From positions 930,001 through 994,000 of the forward strand of contig NZ_CP104143.1 of NCBI RefSeq assembly GCF_025200715.1: a stretch of 64,000 bases of DNA, written 5' to 3'. The DNA is from Rhizobium sullae. Lineage in GTDB: Bacteria > Pseudomonadota > Alphaproteobacteria > Rhizobiales > Rhizobiaceae. The notes beneath the pieces are model-generated. The model had not been told where the DNA came from and ran no database searches. It worked only from the letters and a program-made list of their open reading frames with translations. The position numbers and the translations under genes were made by a program. Positions 1 through 8,066 of the stretch are shown piece by piece (positions within the stretch are counted from its first letter, which is position 1; every line of letters starts with the position of its first letter).

Positions 1-146
1 AAGCCCTCGTGACGAACAATATTACGGCACGTGTCGAATACCGCTTCAGCGACTATCAGAACAAGGACTTCGATCTCGGCGCTACGAACGTATCGCGCGG
101 CTATGACGAACACAGCGTCAAAGTCGGTATCGGCGTCAAGTTCTAA
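1..146 (+). CDS. Outer-membrane beta-barrel protein, C-terminal end (partial)
   Basis: Only the last 48 codons are present, in the frame beginning at base 3 and ending with TAA at 144-146. The peptide alternates polar and hydrophobic residues in two strand-like stretches (ITARVEYRFSDY and SVKVGIGVKF) and ends in an aromatic residue, Phe. A terminal Phe after an amphipathic strand is the usual signal for beta-barrel insertion in the outer membrane. The ending VKVGIGVKF is typical of the Omp25/Omp31/RopB family of rhizobial porin-like proteins. The upstream part lies outside the window, so signal peptide and length cannot be judged. A terminator follows directly. Confidence 0.75.
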   Translation, partial: ALVTNNITARVEYRFSDYQNKDFDLGATNVSRGYDEHSVKVGIGVKF

Positions 147-167
147 GTTGCCGAAAATACATGATGA

Positions 168-194
168 AAGCCGGGCCTCGCGCCCGGCTTTTTC
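168..194 (+). terminator. Rho-independent terminator after the outer-membrane protein gene
   Basis: A 9-bp perfect stem (AAGCCGGGC at 168-176 and GCCCGGCTT at 182-190) with a 5-base loop is followed by a short T run. It lies 22 bases after the stop codon and just before the end of the convergent GST gene, so it may also serve that gene weakly. Confidence 0.8.
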
Positions 195-197
195 GCC

Positions 198-794
198 TCA
201 GCCGTGCGGCTTGAGTTCCCCGTAGGCAGGGAATTTCTTCTCGAATTTGCGTGCCCAGTCGATCAGTTCCGGATGGTCGGCTTCCCACTGGTCTTTGAAG
301 CGCAGTTCCAGATAGCCGATCGTCGCCGCAAGCGCGAAATGGCTGCCGTTCAGTCTCTTGCCGATCTTCGGCGGATGCGCACTGATATGGTTCAGGCCGC
401 TGACGGCCTTCTTCCACTGCCGGTCGATCCAGGGCTGGTGCACTTTCACCTCCTCGCGGAAGCGGCGCTCATAAATGATCGCCAGCAGGCAATCGCAAAT
501 GCCGTCGCAGAGCGCTTCCAGAATCTCCGCCTCGGTTCGCTTACCGTTCTTTGAAGGGTAGAGCTTGCTGTTCTTGAGCCGCCCGAAATAATGCATGATC
601 GTCACGCTGTCGAAGACCGAAAGCCCTTCATCGGTCAAAAGCGTCGGGATTTTGCCGAGCGGGTTGTTGTCAACGAGGACCGCCGGGCCGGCATTGGTAT
701 CGACGCGGATTTCGGTGACGCCGAGCTCCAGATAGTGCGCGGCCATGAGCACCTTGCTGGAGTAGGGCGATGTCGGAGAGCAAAGCAGCTTCAT
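198..794 (-). CDS. Glutathione S-transferase family protein
   Basis: A 198-residue cytosolic protein of ordinary GST length. The N-terminal thioredoxin-like half starts MKLLCSPTSPYSSKV, where a Ser/Cys near residues 5-9 would activate glutathione. It carries the cis-proline segment GKIPTL (Pro50) and the glutathione-contacting Asp-Ser pair at residues 62-63. The C-terminal half is helical (GICDCLLAI, FALAATIGYLELRF). The start is the ATG at 794, preceded by GAGGTG. It is convergent with the outer-membrane gene and follows rlmJ on the same strand with a gap of about 56 bases. The substrate is unknown; such proteins often act in detoxification. Confidence 0.85.
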   Translation of the reverse strand: MKLLCSPTSPYSSKVLMAAHYLELGVTEIRVDTNAGPAVLVDNNPLGKIPTLLTDEGLSVFDSVTIMHYFGRLKNSKLYPSKNGKRTEAEILEALCDGICDCLLAIIYERRFREEVKVHQPWIDRQWKKAVSGLNHISAHPPKIGKRLNGSHFALAATIGYLELRFKDQWEADHPELIDWARKFEKKFPAYGELKPHG

Positions 795-850
795 GTTTCA
801 CCTCGGAAAGCGGTTTCGGCGCGGGACTATTTCGCAAGTGCAGCAGGCGG

Positions 851-1723
851 TCAATCTGCCTTTCCGGCCTTCGCCTCGCCGCGCAGCCAGAAGGTGCGTT
901 GTGAGGCGAACCGGTCTTGGGCAAGCTCATCCTTGAGCGCCGGCAGCAGCGCGTGCAGTTCGTCCTTCAGCGTGAAAGGCGGATTGACGATGACGAGGCC
1001 GGAGCCCGTCAACCCGGTGACGCCGCCGCGGTCGCTGCGCACGCTGAGTTCGGCGCACAGTATCTTCGGAATTTGGGTTTCCTGCAGCGTCTCGTGGAAC
1101 TCCTTGATGGGTGCCCCCTTCTTCAGCGGATACCAGAGGCAATAGGTGCCGCCCGGAAAACGCCGGTAGGCTTTCACCAGGCCATCGACCAGGCGCTCAT
1201 ATTCGCCGTCTTCCTCGAAAGGCGGATCGACGAGCACGATGCCACGCTTTTCCTTCGGCGGCAGATGCGCGCCGAGCGCCAGCCAGCCGTCGAGTTCTGT
1301 GATACGGGCATGGTGATCGCCTTCGAACAGCCGGTGAAGGCGGGCATAATCTTCCGGATGCAGCTCCATCGCCGAAAGCCGGTCCTGCGGGCGGAAGAGC
1401 ATGCGCGAAAGCTTCGGCGAACCGGGATAGAAGCGCATGCCGCCCTCCGGGTTGAGTTCCCGGATCGCAGAAAGATAGGGCGCGAGCAGGTCAGCCACCT
1501 GCGGCGCAAACTCAGCTTCCATGATCTTTCCGATGCCGTCCTGCCACTCGCCGGTCTTTTGCGCCTCTTCCGAAGAAAGGTCGTAGAGTCCGACGCCTGC
1601 ATGCGTGTCGAGCACGCGGAAACCCGCATCCTTCTTCTGCATGTAACGGATCAGCCGCGCCAGAACGGCGTGTTTCAGCACATCGGCAAAATTGCCCGCG
1701 TGATAGATATGGCGGTAGTTCAT
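851..1723 (-). CDS. rlmJ: 23S rRNA (adenine(2030)-N6)-methyltransferase RlmJ
   Basis: RlmJ methylates N6 of A2030 in 23S rRNA using S-adenosylmethionine. The 290-residue protein begins MNYRHIYHAGNFADVLKH, which is the family's signature N-terminus. The SAM-binding segment DTHAGVGLYDL lies at residues 39-49 and the catalytic DPPF motif of N6-adenine methyltransferases at 166-169. Length matches the family (about 280). It is followed on the same strand by the GST gene and is divergent from the molybdopterin oxidoreductase gene, with 83 bases between the two start codons. It is a housekeeping RNA-modification gene and nothing unusual was seen in it. Confidence 0.95.
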   Translation of the reverse strand: MNYRHIYHAGNFADVLKHAVLARLIRYMQKKDAGFRVLDTHAGVGLYDLSSEEAQKTGEWQDGIGKIMEAEFAPQVADLLAPYLSAIRELNPEGGMRFYPGSPKLSRMLFRPQDRLSAMELHPEDYARLHRLFEGDHHARITELDGWLALGAHLPPKEKRGIVLVDPPFEEDGEYERLVDGLVKAYRRFPGGTYCLWYPLKKGAPIKEFHETLQETQIPKILCAELSVRSDRGGVTGLTGSGLVIVNPPFTLKDELHALLPALKDELAQDRFASQRTFWLRGEAKAGKAD

Positions 1724-1806
1724 TTTCGCTGATGCCTGCTATGAATTTGTGTCATCGCCGTCATTTCCGGCTTTTGGGGGATGACGGCTTGGAATATAGA
1801 AAAGCC

Positions 1807-3945
1807 ATGAACATTGCGACCCCCATTCACGCCAAATCCGCCGATCCCGGCAAGAAGGTCGGGCACACCGCCTGTCCGCACGACTGTCCCTCCACCTGCG
1901 CGCTGGAGGTGGAGATCGCGGAGGACGGCCGCATCGGCCGCGTGCGCGGCGCCAACGATCACAGCTATACGTCCGGCGTCATCTGCGCCAAGGTCGCGCG
2001 ATATGCCGAGCGACTCTATCATCCGGACCGGCTGATGCACCCTTTGCGCCGCACCGGCGCGAAAGGCGAGGGGCGCTGGCAGCAGATTTCCTGGGGCGAG
2101 GCTCTGGACGAGATCGCCGAAGCCTTCGTGAAGGCCGAAGCGAAGAACGGCAGCGAGGCGGTCTGGCCCTATTACTATGCCGGCACCATGGGCTGGGTGC
2201 AGCGGGACAGCATCGAACGCCTGCGCCATGCCAAACGCTATTCCGGCTTCTTCTCGTCGATCTGTACCAACCCGGCCTGGACCGGCTTCACTATGGCAAC
2301 GGGCACGCTCCGGGGTCCTGATCCGCGCGAGATGGGCCGTACCGATTGCGTCGTCATCTGGGGAACGAACGCGGTTTCGACGCAGGTCAACGTCATGACG
2401 CATGCGATCAAGTCCCGCAAGGAGCGCGGCGCCAAGATCGTCGTCATCGACATCTACGACAATCCGACGATGAAGCAGGCGGACATGGCGCTCATCGTCA
2501 GGCCCGGCACCGATGCGGCGCTCGCGTGCGCCGTCATGCACATCGCCTTCCGCGACGGCTATGCCGACGGCGCCTATATGGCGAAATATGCGGATGATCC
2601 GGCCGGCCTCGAAGCGCACCTCCAGACGAAGACGCCGGAATGGGCAGCCGCGATCACCGGGCTCCCGGTTGAAGAGATCGAGGCTTTCGCAAAGCTCGTC
2701 GGCACGACGAAGAAGACCTATTTCCGCCTCGGCTACGGCTTTACCCGGCAGCGCAACGGCGCAGTCGCCATGCACGCAGCAGCCTCGATCGCCACCGTGC
2801 TTGGCTCTTGGCAATATGAAGGTGGCGGCGCCTTCCATTCGAACAGCGATATCTTCCGCATGAACAATGCGGAGCTCACCGGCAAACCGATGAAGGATCC
2901 GGATATCCGCATGCTCGACCAATCGCAGATCGGCCGCGTGCTGACCGGAGATCCAGTGGCACTCCGCCATCGCGGACCGGTCACCGCCATGCTGATCCAG
3001 AACACCAATCCGGTAAACATCGCGCCCGAGCAGCGGCTGGTGAAACGCGGCTTCGCTCGCGACGACCTCTTCGTAGCCGTGCACGAGCAGTTCATGACCG
3101 AGACCGCCGAGATGGCCGATATCGTCATCCCGGCGACGATGTTCGTCGAGCATGACGATATCTATCGCGCCGGCGGCCAGAACCACATCCTGCTCGGCCC
3201 GAAACTCGTCGAGCCGCCGCCGACGGTGCGCACCAACCTTTTCGTCATCGAGGAGCTGGCAAAGCGCCTCGGCGTCGCAGATCGGCCAGGCTTCGGCTTT
3301 AGCGCGCGGGAAATGGTCGATCGCATTCTCGAATCAAGCGGCCTTCCGCGCTACGATTACTTCCTCGAACACAAATGGTTCGACCGCCAGCCCGTCTTCG
3401 AAGATGCGCATTTTCTCAACGGTTTCGCGCATCCGGACGGCAAGTTCCGCTTCCGGCCGGATTGGGCAAACCAGCCGGCGCCGAACCGCCCACCGGATTC
3501 CGTCGGTCTGCTCGGGCCGCATTCCGAGCTGCCGGCCTTTCCCGATCAGGTCGACGTCATCGAAGTGGCCGATGCCGAGCATCCCTTCCGCCTGGCGACC
3601 TCGCCGGCGCGCAATTTCCTGAATTCCAGCTTCTCGGAAACGAAAACCTCGCGGCAAAAGGAGGGGCGTCCCGAGCTGATGATCAATCCGCAGGACGCCG
3701 AGGCGAACGGGATCGGCCACGGTGATCTCGTCCAGGTCGGAAACCGGCGCGGCGAGGTGCGCCTGCACGCCCGCGTGACGACGGAGGTCAAGCCGGGGGT
3801 GGTGATCGCCGAGGGCCTGTGGCCGAACAAGGCGCACGTCAACGGGGAGGGCATCAATGTGCTCACCGGCGCGGACCCTGTAGCGCCCTATGGCGGGGCT
3901 GCAATCCACGACAACAAGGTCTGGCTGCGCAAGGATCCCGCATGA
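1807..3945 (+). CDS. Molybdopterin-dependent oxidoreductase (DMSO reductase superfamily)
   Basis: A 712-residue enzyme expected to carry a bis-MGD molybdenum centre and one [4Fe-4S] cluster. Four cysteines for the cluster are at residues 23, 27, 31 and 60 (CPHDCPSTC and VICAK). The central region has the family's nucleotide-cofactor motifs (VVIWGTNAVSTQ, LIQNTNPVNI) and the C-terminal beta-barrel contains the molydopterin-binding FLNSSF segment. No Tat signal precedes the cluster, so it is predicted to be cytosolic. I chose the ATG at 1807; the longer frame upstream has no family-like sequence. The stop overlaps the NUDIX start by 4 bases, implying translational coupling. The substrate is not known; formate dehydrogenase-like and biotin-sulfoxide-reductase-like members share this architecture. 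Confidence 0.88.
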   Translation: MNIATPIHAKSADPGKKVGHTACPHDCPSTCALEVEIAEDGRIGRVRGANDHSYTSGVICAKVARYAERLYHPDRLMHPLRRTGAKGEGRWQQISWGEALDEIAEAFVKAEAKNGSEAVWPYYYAGTMGWVQRDSIERLRHAKRYSGFFSSICTNPAWTGFTMATGTLRGPDPREMGRTDCVVIWGTNAVSTQVNVMTHAIKSRKERGAKIVVIDIYDNPTMKQADMALIVRPGTDAALACAVMHIAFRDGYADGAYMAKYADDPAGLEAHLQTKTPEWAAAITGLPVEEIEAFAKLVGTTKKTYFRLGYGFTRQRNGAVAMHAAASIATVLGSWQYEGGGAFHSNSDIFRMNNAELTGKPMKDPDIRMLDQSQIGRVLTGDPVALRHRGPVTAMLIQNTNPVNIAPEQRLVKRGFARDDLFVAVHEQFMTETAEMADIVIPATMFVEHDDIYRAGGQNHILLGPKLVEPPPTVRTNLFVIEELAKRLGVADRPGFGFSAREMVDRILESSGLPRYDYFLEHKWFDRQPVFEDAHFLNGFAHPDGKFRFRPDWANQPAPNRPPDSVGLLGPHSELPAFPDQVDVIEVADAEHPFRLATSPARNFLNSSFSETKTSRQKEGRPELMINPQDAEANGIGHGDLVQVGNRRGEVRLHARVTTEVKPGVVIAEGLWPNKAHVNGEGINVLTGADPVAPYGGAAIHDNKVWLRKDPA

Positions 3946-4574
3946 CGAAGTTCGCGAAGGCAAAGGCGGAAGTCGTCGGCGAAACGACGCTTGCCGAAGG
4001 CTGGACGCGGCTGAGCGTTTACGAGCTTGACTATACGGATTCGAACGGCGTCACCCATCGCCTTCATCGCGAGGTCTATCACCGCACGCCGGCCGCCACG
4101 ATCCTACTTTATGATCCGAAGCGCGGCTCCGTCGTCCTCGTCAAACAGTTCCGCCTGCCGCCCGATCTGCAGGGCGAACCCGCCTTCATAATCGAAACGC
4201 CGGCAGGGCTTCTCGACGGCGAAGAGCCCGAAGCGGCGATCCGCCGCGAAGCGACAGAGGAAACCGGATTCCGCATCCGCGACGTCCGGTTTCTCTTCAA
4301 GGCCTATAGTTCACCCGGCTCCAACGGCGAAGTCGTGCATTTCTTCGCCGCACTGATCGATACGACGGACCGCGTCTCGAACGGCGGCGGATTGGAAGAG
4401 GAGCATGAGGATATCGAAGTGCTTGAGGTTCCGCTCGATACGGCGATCGCCATGATCGAAACCGGCGAAATCCGCGACATGAAAACGATCATCCTGCTGC
4501 AATGGGCGGCGATGAATAGGGATAGCTTGATCGGAACGTGTCCGCCGCAAACCTCGTCCTTCCGGGCGGGGTAA
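3942..4574 (+). CDS. NUDIX hydrolase, NudK / ADP-sugar pyrophosphatase type
   Basis: A 210-residue NUDIX enzyme. The Nudix box lies at residues 89-110 (GLLDGEEPEAAIRREA then TEETGF), with the one-residue-shorter spacing seen in the NudK (GDP-mannose pyrophosphatase) branch. The N-terminal domain (YTDSNGVTHRLHREVYHRTPA) resembles the dimerisation domain of nucleotide-sugar pyrophosphatases. It hydrolyses a nucleoside diphosphate sugar or similar to a nucleotide and a sugar phosphate; the exact substrate is not readable. Its ATG overlaps the stop of the molybdopterin oxidoreductase (ATGA), so the pair is co-translated. The last residues (SLIGTCPPQTSSFRAG) look less conserved and lie close to the transposon insertion downstream. 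Confidence 0.85.
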   Translation: MTKFAKAKAEVVGETTLAEGWTRLSVYELDYTDSNGVTHRLHREVYHRTPAATILLYDPKRGSVVLVKQFRLPPDLQGEPAFIIETPAGLLDGEEPEAAIRREATEETGFRIRDVRFLFKAYSSPGSNGEVVHFFAALIDTTDRVSNGGGLEEEHEDIEVLEVPLDTAIAMIETGEIRDMKTIILLQWAAMNRDSLIGTCPPQTSSFRAG

Positions 4575-4596
4575 GGCGGACGGGACGCCGTTAACC

Positions 4597-4634
4597 ATGT
4601 TCCGGTCCGGCATCCGCCGGCGCTTGCGGAACAT
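4597..4634. repeat. Nested inverted repeat, possible left-end hairpin of the TnpB element
   Basis: ATGTTCCG (4597-4604) pairs with CGGAACAT (4627-4634). Inside lies a second stem, CCGGC (4607-4611) with GCCGG (4616-4620). There is no T run, so it is unlikely to be a plain terminator. Its place 26 bases before tnpB fits the subterminal hairpin that IS200/IS605 elements carry at the left end, but the true left boundary is not proven. Confidence 0.45.
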
Positions 4635-4659
4635 ATGAAGAACGTCCTATGGTTTTCCG

Positions 4660-5898
4660 ATGAAGAAACGGCTTGGCTACCGATACAGGATCTACCCGGA
4701 CGCGCGGCAGGCGCGGCTGTTCCGCCAGACCGTCGGCTGCTGCCGCCTCGTCTACAACCTCTGCCTCGAGCAGCGGAGCATGGCGTATGCGATGCCGTCC
4801 AGGCACCGCCTGTCCTCGTTCGACCAGATCAAGGAACTGCCGGGCCTGAAGGCCCATCTGCCGTTCCTCAAGGACGTTCCGAACCACTGCCTGCAGCAGG
4901 CGGCCGTCGACCTCGACAAGGCGTTCAAGAACTTCTTCAAGGGCCACGCGGCGTACCCGAAGGCGAGACGGAAGTTCCAGAACGAATCCTTCCGCTTCCC
5001 AGACCCGAAGCAGATCTCCTTCGGTGAGAAGGGAATCCTGCTGCCGAAGGCGGGCTGGGTGAAGCTGGTTCTCCATCGGCCCTTCCTCGGCGAGGTGAAG
5101 AACGTCACGGTCTCCGCCGACGGCGACCACTGGTACGTCGCGGTGCAGACCGAGCGTGAGGTCGACGAGCCTGCGAGCGTGCTCGACCTGCCGGATCTCG
5201 TCGAGCTCGGGGGCGACCTCGGCGTGGTCAACGCGCTCGCGCTCTCCGACGGCACGGTCTACGACCTGCCAAGAATGACCGAGAAGGAGAAGCGCAGAGA
5301 GGCGAACCTCGCCAGGCGCGTCTCGCGCCGCAGCAGGGGTTCGAAGAACCGTCTGCGGGCGCAGCGGGATCTCAGGCGGTTCAGGGCCAGGATCGTCCGG
5401 CGCAGACGGGACGCGAAGCATAAGATGACGACCGACGTCGTCAGTCGCTGCGACGTCCTCTATCTCGAGGACCTGAAGCTGAAGAACATGACCGCCTCGG
5501 CCAAGGGGACCGTCGAGGAGCCGGGCACCAACGTCGCGCAGAAGTCCGGACTGAACCGGGCGATCCTCGACGTGTCGCCCGGAGCGACGCGTCTGCAGTT
5601 CGAATACAAGATGCGCCGCCGCGGCGGCGCCGTCTTCTACGTCAACCCCGCACGGACGTCGCAGCGATGCGCCGAGTGCGGGCATGTCGATCCGAAGAAC
5701 CGGATCGACCGCGACCGGTTCGAATGCGTCAGATGCGGCCACGCCGCCTGCGCCGACCACAACGCCGGCCGCAACATTCTTCATCTGGGCCGCAAGGCCC
5801 GAACCGGAGGACATCCGGGGATGGCCTGTGGATCGAACCTTGCTGGAGGTCGGAAGCAGGAAGAAGACGGTAGCAGTCAGGTCGCGCAAGCGGCCTGA
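4660..5898 (+). CDS. tnpB: RNA-guided endonuclease TnpB family protein
   Basis: A 412-residue TnpB, the IS200/IS605-encoded RNA-guided DNA nuclease related to Cas12. The N-terminal segment (YRYRIYPDARQARLFRQ, then CRLVYN) is the usual TnpB start. The split RuvC nuclease has all three acidic residues: Asp186 in GGDLGV, Glu270 in YLEDL and Asp366 in ADHNAGRNI. The zinc finger between them has Cys337, Cys340, Cys356 and Cys359. Nothing looks inactivated. A basic, arginine-rich stretch at 218-252 should contact RNA or DNA. The start is the ATG at 4660; an out-of-frame ATG at 4635 lies just upstream. The 3' end of the gene probably also encodes the guide RNA scaffold. Confidence 0.92.
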   Translation: MKKRLGYRYRIYPDARQARLFRQTVGCCRLVYNLCLEQRSMAYAMPSRHRLSSFDQIKELPGLKAHLPFLKDVPNHCLQQAAVDLDKAFKNFFKGHAAYPKARRKFQNESFRFPDPKQISFGEKGILLPKAGWVKLVLHRPFLGEVKNVTVSADGDHWYVAVQTEREVDEPASVLDLPDLVELGGDLGVVNALALSDGTVYDLPRMTEKEKRREANLARRVSRRSRGSKNRLRAQRDLRRFRARIVRRRRDAKHKMTTDVVSRCDVLYLEDLKLKNMTASAKGTVEEPGTNVAQKSGLNRAILDVSPGATRLQFEYKMRRRGGAVFYVNPARTSQRCAECGHVDPKNRIDRDRFECVRCGHAACADHNAGRNILHLGRKARTGGHPGMACGSNLAGGRKQEEDGSSQVAQAA

Positions 5899-5956
5899 TC
5901 AAGACCAGAAGCTCCGGCCTTCAGGCCGGGGAGTAGTCACCTAAGCCGTAACCAGG
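5800..5956 (+). ncRNA. Putative omega-RNA (reRNA) scaffold and guide of TnpB
   Basis: Characterised TnpB systems transcribe their guide RNA from the 3' end of tnpB through the right end, with the guide being the flanking DNA just outside the element. Here the right-end hairpin (5912-5931) and GTAGTCAC boundary (5940) would place the guide at about 5941-5956, starting CTAAGCCG. The 5' limit given is only an estimate. This is inferred from family knowledge; the sequence shows directly only the hairpin and the boundary. Confidence 0.4.
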
Positions 5957-6164
5957 GGCGGCGCGGCGCCGGCGGCGCGACTTTTTCTGCGACCGCAGCC
6001 CCGATCAGCTTCGCATCGAGGATCGCAGCTGATGTGCCTTGGGACATCGCGAGCGCAAGATATGCTGCATCGTATGCCGATAACTGGTTGGCGCGAGAAG
6101 GCCGAAAGATCGTAACGTGATCGCTGTCGGCTATGATTCGGATTGGCAGGCTATCGAGCCCCAT
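5937..6164 (-). pseudogene. vapC (PIN-domain toxin) C-terminal remnant
   Basis: The minus-strand frame encodes about 75 residues with the tell-tale PIN-domain C-terminal motif QLSAYDAAYLALAMSQGTSA followed by AILDAKLIGAA. Intact VapC ribonucleases are about 125-140 residues, and their N-terminal half, with the first catalytic acidic residues, is missing here. The segment before the motif (DSLPIRIIADSD) also resembles VapC but seems shortened. The stop codon (TCA read on the plus strand at 5937-5939) lies inside the TnpB element end, so the tail PAPRRPWLRLR is not native. No vapB antitoxin is visible nearby. It is almost certainly non-functional. Confidence 0.7.
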
Positions 6165-6234
6165 TCATCCAGCTGTCACGAAGCAGGCCTATCCGCTGCT
6201 GTTTGCCGATCGTCGTTGCCGAAGGAGAAAAGTC

Positions 6235-7398
6235 ATGTGGCTCAGCAATTTCACGCTCGTTCTTCCCGAAGAGGTGGTGGGCCAAGGCTCGATCAGGATC
6301 GAGGACGGCGTGATCGCCGAGATAAGGCCTGAGCCGGTCGCCAACGCTGCGATCGACGGCGGCGGGCGGCTGCTGATGCCGGGGTTCGTCGATCTGCATG
6401 GCGACATGATCGAGCGCGAGATCGCACCGCGGCCGAACGCTACGATGCCGATCGATTTCGGCATCCACGAGCTTGACAAAAAGCTCGCGGCCGCAGGCGT
6501 GACGACGGCTTTTGCGGCGATTTCCTTCGCGACCGAGAGCGTTTACGGCCATGTCCGCTCCCTGGAGACCACCGGCGCTGTCATCGAGGGAATCAACCGG
6601 CTCAAGCACAATCTGCTGATCGACCATCGCGTCCATGCCCGCTACGAGATCACCAATGTGGGTGCCGCTCCTGAGCTCCAAAAGCTGCTTGAAGCCGGTC
6701 ATATCGACATGGTGTCGCTAACCGACCATACGCCGGGCCAGGGACAGTACAACAATATCCAGAGCTACGTATTGAGCATCGCCGAGCGGCGGGCAATTTC
6801 GGAGGAAATGGCGGCGGAAATGGTCGCTAAGCGCATTGCCATGCGAAGCAATCCCGAGATCGAGGCAAAGCTGAAGGAGATTGTCGCCCTCGCACTGAAG
6901 CGGAAGCTATCGCTTGCCTCCCACGATGACGACAGTGCCGAAAAGGTGGCCGAGATGCATGATCTCGGCGTGACGATCAGCGAATTTCCAGTCACGCTGC
7001 CCGCTGCCGAGGAGGCGCGTCGCCGCGGGCTCTGGACGCTCATGGGCGCCCCGAACGCGCTTCGCGGCAAGTCCATGTCCGGCAATCTCAGCGCCCTTGA
7101 TGCCGCCAAGGCCGGGCTATTGACGGTGATTGCCGCCGATTATCACCCGGCGGCTTTCGTACCGGGCATCTTCAAGATCGCCGAGCAAAGCGCAATGCCG
7201 GTCGCAGTCGCCATGGCGACCAAGAACGCTGCCCGTTCCGCGGGTCTGACAGACCGCGGCGAGATCGCCGTCGGCCAACGTGCAGATCTGGTTGTCGTTG
7301 AGCCGGGCGACGTGCACCGCATCCGCGCCACGTTCCGCGGCGGACGTTTCGTCTACAGCGACGGCACCTTGCATCAGCTTCGGGCGCTCGCTGCCTGA
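6235..7398 (+). CDS. phnM: PhnM-like amidohydrolase (alpha-D-ribose 1-methylphosphonate 5-triphosphate diphosphatase)
   Basis: PhnM removes diphosphate from ribose 1-methylphosphonate 5-triphosphate in the C-P lyase pathway. The 387-residue protein has the amidohydrolase metal-binding motif at the end of strand one (VDLHGDMIE, His55 and Asp57), the PhnM-type segment REIAPRPNATMPIDFGIHELDKKLAAAGVTT (abridged; residues 61-91) and later SHDDDS and the C-terminal GQRADLVVVEPGD. I chose the ATG at 6235 because AAGGAG lies 8 bases upstream. No other phn gene is in the window, which is unusual, so it may be an orphan copy or have a different phosphonate-related substrate. It ends 5 bases before the convergent purN stop. 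Confidence 0.85.
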   Translation: MWLSNFTLVLPEEVVGQGSIRIEDGVIAEIRPEPVANAAIDGGGRLLMPGFVDLHGDMIEREIAPRPNATMPIDFGIHELDKKLAAAGVTTAFAAISFATESVYGHVRSLETTGAVIEGINRLKHNLLIDHRVHARYEITNVGAAPELQKLLEAGHIDMVSLTDHTPGQGQYNNIQSYVLSIAERRAISEEMAAEMVAKRIAMRSNPEIEAKLKEIVALALKRKLSLASHDDDSAEKVAEMHDLGVTISEFPVTLPAAEEARRRGLWTLMGAPNALRGKSMSGNLSALDAAKAGLLTVIAADYHPAAFVPGIFKIAEQSAMPVAVAMATKNAARSAGLTDRGEIAVGQRADLVVVEPGDVHRIRATFRGGRFVYSDGTLHQLRALAA

Positions 7399-7403
7399 GG
7401 CAG

Positions 7404-8066
7404 TCAGGCGATCAGGGAGATGATGTGATTGGAGTTCGGCTGAGCGGACACACCCGTGCCAACCGCCTTGCCGCCTTCCATCCTCACCTTGCCTTCGGCA
7501 AAGAGCCGCAGCGCCTGCGGATAGAGCTGATGCTCGACCGTGAGAACGCGCGCGGCGAGCGTATCGGCTGTATCGCCGGAAAGGATGGGCACTGCGGCCT
7601 GTCCGATCGCCGGACCTTCGTCCATGCCTTCGGTGACGAAATGCACGGTGCAGCCTGTGATCCGCATGCCTGCGTCGATGGCGCGTTGATGCGTGTGCAG
7701 CCCCGGAAAAAGCGGCAGTAGAGAAGGGTGGATATTGATCATCCGGCCTTCGTAACGCTGGATGAATGTCGCGCTCAAAAGCCGCATGTAGCCCGCAAGG
7801 CAGAGGATATCCGGCGAAAGCCGGTCGAGCGCTTCGAAGATCGCCGCCTCGTGGGCCTCCTTGCTGGTATAGTCCTTGCGGACGAAAGCAAACGTGGAAA
7901 TGCCTTCCGCAGCGGCCTTCTCAAGGCCACCAGCATCCGCCTTGTCGGAAATCACGCCGACAATCTCAGCGGGAAAGCCCGGAGCTTTCGCTGCCGCAAC
8001 GAGCGCCATCATGTTCGAACCGCCGCCGGAAATGAAGACGACGACGCGTTTGCGCGGCATGGTCAT
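7404..8066 (-). CDS. purN: Phosphoribosylglycinamide formyltransferase
   Basis: PurN transfers a formyl group from 10-formyltetrahydrofolate to GAR in step three of purine synthesis. The 220-residue protein has the phosphate-binding loop SGGGSNM at residues 13-19 and the active-site set Asn111, His113 (in INIHPSLLP) and Asp149 (in TEGMDEGP). Length is normal, with about 20 extra C-terminal residues. It starts with ATG at 8066 and overlaps the purM stop by 4 bases, so the two are translationally coupled. An in-frame ATG also lies two codons later. Confidence 0.96.
   Translation of the reverse strand: MTMPRKRVVVFISGGGSNMMALVAAAKAPGFPAEIVGVISDKADAGGLEKAAAEGISTFAFVRKDYTSKEAHEAAIFEALDRLSPDILCLAGYMRLLSATFIQRYEGRMINIHPSLLPLFPGLHTHQRAIDAGMRITGCTVHFVTEGMDEGPAIGQAAVPILSGDTADTLAARVLTVEHQLYPQALRLFAEGKVRMEGGKAVGTGVSAQPNSNHIISLIA

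Larger units (their letters stand above)
4597..5940 (+). mobile_element. Solo-TnpB element of the IS200/IS605 (IS1341-like) group
   Basis: A single intact tnpB without a tnpA partner, bounded on the right by a strong hairpin (9-bp stem 5912-5920 / 5923-5931) and the terminal GTAGTCAC ending at 5940. That arrangement is typical of IS1341-like right ends. The left boundary is estimated from the nested inverted repeat at 4597-4634 and is uncertain by tens of bases. These elements leave no target-site duplication, so none is expected. The right end abuts a vapC remnant read on the opposite strand, whose reading frame runs into the element end. Mobility would need a TnpA supplied from elsewhere in the genome. 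Confidence 0.8.

Noticed and set aside
1720..3186. Minus-strand frame of 488 codons over the molybdopterin gene
   Set aside because: Antisense to a gene with intact cluster motifs; no start signal.
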